Assembly: GCA_963978545.1 (NCBI GenBank)
Contig: OZ021732.1
Coordinates: forward strand, 21,621,521-21,685,520
Length of the DNA stretch: 64,000 nucleotides
Source: Linyphia triangularis
Lineage: Eukaryota > Arthropoda > Arachnida > Araneae > Linyphiidae
Direction: 5' to 3'
Notes under the pieces: generated by a model
What the model saw: the letters and a program-made list of their open reading frames with translations, nothing else
Database searches by the model: none
Told to the model about the DNA's origin: nothing
Shown here: one piece after another, positions 61,900-64,000 of the stretch
How positions within the stretch are numbered: position 1 is the stretch's first letter
How the letters are laid out: each line of letters starts with the position of its first letter
Translations under genes and position numbers: made by a program

Positions 61900-63280
61900 C
61901 TATACTTCCCAAAATTGCTTAATTGGCTTTCATGTCCATTCACAGAGAAACTAATGTCAATTTGAAAGAATGCCAATTGTTAAAGAAGAGGCTTTTAATT
62001 AACTTTCTAAAAAAACTTCGAAAGTTAGAATTTGTATTATAAAACATGAAGCAAAATATGTGCTTAAGACTTTCTGCAAATTTTGTATGTGAAAGTTAAT
62101 AAAATTCAGAATTTTTATCCATTAAGAAATTATTTGCTGCCCAATAGTGCCATATATTTATTTAATTAATTAGTTAATTGCATTTAATTTAAGAGTATAA
62201 TCAACAATAATTTTATACAACATTCTTACAATTGATTTTTGAATATGGGTGCGCATATCCCCCCCTCCTCCCCCTTCCAAAAAAAATCGTGGCTACGCCC
62301 CTGCTAGCAGACGAATATTCCGACATTGCCAGAATTTTATTTTAAAATGAAAACGAGAAAAATGAATGACAAAATCGTTTTCACAAAGGGCGAAGAACCT
62401 TCTCTATTAATGTACATCTTTTTTCCCCCAAGTTATTCACTTTTGGAATTCCTAAAAAGATTCCTTAAAATGTGCCATGTAAGTGGCTGAAACATTTTCT
62501 AAAGCTGTCTTGCAGGATTTGCTTCATCCACAATAAAAGTAAATGCTTGCAATCTTAATATAAGAAAGTATAACTGGAGATGAAAAAAGACATTTTTTTA
62601 AATTGTTATAAAAATAATTGTTAGTGGTGCGCATTAAAAAAAAATCTTCATAAAGAAGCGGACGAATCAAGAAAAATTTTTGAAAGATATTACGAGAAGG
62701 TACACAATAGGCATGTGAGGACTATAACTAACTTTAACAACTTTCCGATTCTTATTTAAGTAGTGTTCAAGACCAATATTATTAAACAAAAAACAAAGTA
62801 TTTTTTCACTAAAAACAAAATAATGACTCACAGAAAGTTTGAACACACCTCTAACAGGAAAGAGCATCTTTCAGGGCAAAAACTGAAAAACTAATTTCGC
62901 TGAAGCTTTGGCAATGCCTGGTATAACAGGAGTTTCTTCAAGCTTTGAAATGCCTAAAACGTCTGTTTTCCAGTCGTATGCCTCCGAACTTGTACCTAAT
63001 TTAAGAGGAAGCTCTATTTTACGAATCCCAAGCAGAAGTGGATTCGTATCCCTGGATTTTAAATTGCATTTTCGTTATTTCTTTTATATGCGACTTGTAC
63101 GCGAATGATTTTATAATTTCGATACCTTTGCGTAGATATACAAATTAGCTTTACTTAGTCATGTTCCTAGAATGTTCTAGGTAAAGGTGTGAACTATCTT
63201 CCAAGATCAGGTGTCCCAATAAAAACGACTTTAAACGTCAAGACGTTTTAATCCGAAGGAAATCGAGTTCAAATATGCAA
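61900..63280. other. AT-rich non-coding DNA
   Basis: Apart from the hAT-like terminus I see no structure. Open frames at 62,667-62,867 (minus) and 62,908-63,108 (plus) are unrecognised and short, with no supporting signals. Confidence 0.55.
62246..62303 (-). mobile_element. Single hAT-like terminus
   Basis: On the minus strand the sequence from 62,303 reads CAGGGGCGTAGCCACGATTT, followed by a purine/G-rich stretch. CAGGGGCG is a common hAT terminus. I did not find the partner end or a target duplication, so this is a truncated or decayed copy with an unknown inner boundary. Confidence 0.5.
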
Positions 63281-63289
63281 GGAGATGGC

Positions 63290-63710
63290 CATCGAACATG
63301 GACTCACAGTGATTTAGGACACCATAAGACGTCGTCTGGATGACACTGGATTGTGTGCAAGGTTACCTGCAGAGAAAAATCTCTCATCCGGGTAATGAAT
63401 AAGAAAATTTAATAGAAATTCTCTAAGGAGCATGAAACGTGGATAATCAAAGATTGGAAGAAGACCCTTTGGTGCGATGAATCCAAATAAAATTTGCTTG
63501 GAAGGTGATGACCGACGTTGTATTCATCATCCAAACAGTACCAGAATGGATCCAAGGTACAACAGTGAAGCACAGAAACGGATCAGTAATGGTCTGGGTA
63601 GCTTTCCATCATGGTGGTGTTGATCCCCTCGTACACATTGATGGTTTTATGAATCAAAATGTTTATAAAAATATTTTAGAAAAAACACATGCTACTTTAT
63701 GCTTGTAAAA
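63290..63710 (+). pseudogene. Tc1/mariner transposase remnant
   Basis: A Tc1-type transposase would cut and paste its own element at TA sites. Pieces of it are read in three frames. Near 63,305-63,390 are residues resembling the end of the DNA-binding region (IRRRLDDTGL, ARLPAEK). Near 63,440-63,485 is KDWKKTLWCDESK, with the first catalytic aspartate in CDES at 63,476-63,478. At about 63,560-63,690 is VKHRNGSVMVWVAF followed by GGVDPLVHIDG, a Tc1 hallmark. In-frame stops (a TAG near 63,314 and a TAA after CDESK) and at least two frameshifts break it, and the part with the second aspartate and the glutamate is missing. It is an old, dead copy. Confidence 0.85.
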
Positions 63711-63849
63711 AGATACCTCGTGGACTACTACTACTTGGACGCTATTTTACAATTTTCTAGCGAAGTTCATTTAGAAACTACTGTGAAAAAATCCTTAAAA
63801 TTTGGTGAGTAGGTAAGAAAATCAAACACTTAATGAAATGACATAAATC

Positions 63850-63998
63850 AAAAACTCGAAAATAGCATCTAATATATTTTATTTTATGAATGAAACCCTT
63901 ACGTTGATGACTATACAGTGGCTCCACCTGCAATAACGTTTTACTTTTTAAATTTTATTTATAAAATAAAATATATTTGACGCTATTTTCAAGTTTTT
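63850..63998. repeat. 38-bp inverted repeat at the window edge
   Basis: The stretch 63,850-63,887 (AAAAACTCGAAAATAGC at its outer end) pairs with the reverse complement of 63,961-63,998 at 35 of 38 positions, around a 73-bp core containing CTATACAGTGGCTCCACC. It may be a MITE or a fold-back element whose right side continues beyond the window. Confidence 0.75.
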
Positions 63999-64000
63999 AA

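Noticed and set aside
63161..63180. Heat-shock-element-like motif GAATGTTCTAG
   Set aside because: Only one correctly spaced GAAnnTTC pair is present and no gene lies downstream.

Overview
This is a eukaryotic, strongly AT-rich, gene-poor window made almost entirely of repeats. Its mix (a large AT-rich satellite, a Ty3/gypsy LTR retrotransposon, pogo-, Tc1-, hAT- and piggyBac-like DNA transposon fragments and a tRNA-derived SINE) suggests an invertebrate, most likely an arthropod. An arachnid is a guess that I cannot prove from the sequence. I find no convincing host protein-coding gene, rRNA gene, functional tRNA or CRISPR array.

Layout. (1) 1 to about 35,186: one uninterrupted satellite built on a box GTGTGACCCCT, usually in pairs 43-52 bp apart, one pair per ~171-295 bp monomer. 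From 1 to 7,265 eight monomers form a ~1,816-bp higher-order repeat (HOR) present four times. From 7,266 to 12,270 monomers are shuffled. From 12,271 to 33,973 five larger units (4,414, 4,416, 3,917, 4,405 and 4,551 bp) follow, each opening with a ~650-bp segment that lacks the box. Units 3+4 form an 8,322-bp block whose start recurs in unit 5. A sixth, partial unit carries a SINE at about 34,558-34,738. (2) About 35,187-38,100: a second, unrelated satellite with ~200-215-bp monomers in dimers, abutting the first with no unique DNA between. (3) About 38,100-49,058: AT-rich non-coding DNA with homopolymers, microsatellites, a piggyBac-like MITE (45,328-45,636), a TIR element carrying 39-bp tandem repeats (47,195-47,711) and a small dispersed repeat family. 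(4) 49,064-59,952: a complete Ty3/gypsy LTR retrotransposon on the minus strand, with 663-bp LTRs that read as identical, a GTTGT target duplication, PBS, polypurine tract, gag, a -1 frameshift heptamer and an unbroken pol (protease, RT, RNase H, integrase). A 2,018-bp hAT-like element with an 8-bp target duplication splits gag. (5) 59,958-64,000: non-coding DNA with a pogo/Tigger-like MITE, one hAT terminus, a broken Tc1-like transposase and a 38-bp inverted repeat at the window edge.

How the parts work together: the only coherent coding system is the retrotransposon. Gag would build the particle, the frameshift would make Gag-Pol, and protease, RT/RNase H and integrase would process, copy and insert it. 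The hAT-like insertion separates capsid from the zinc knuckle and places the frameshift site downstream of a new stop, so this copy probably cannot make Gag-Pol. The satellite is more likely structural (centromeric or heterochromatic) than coding.
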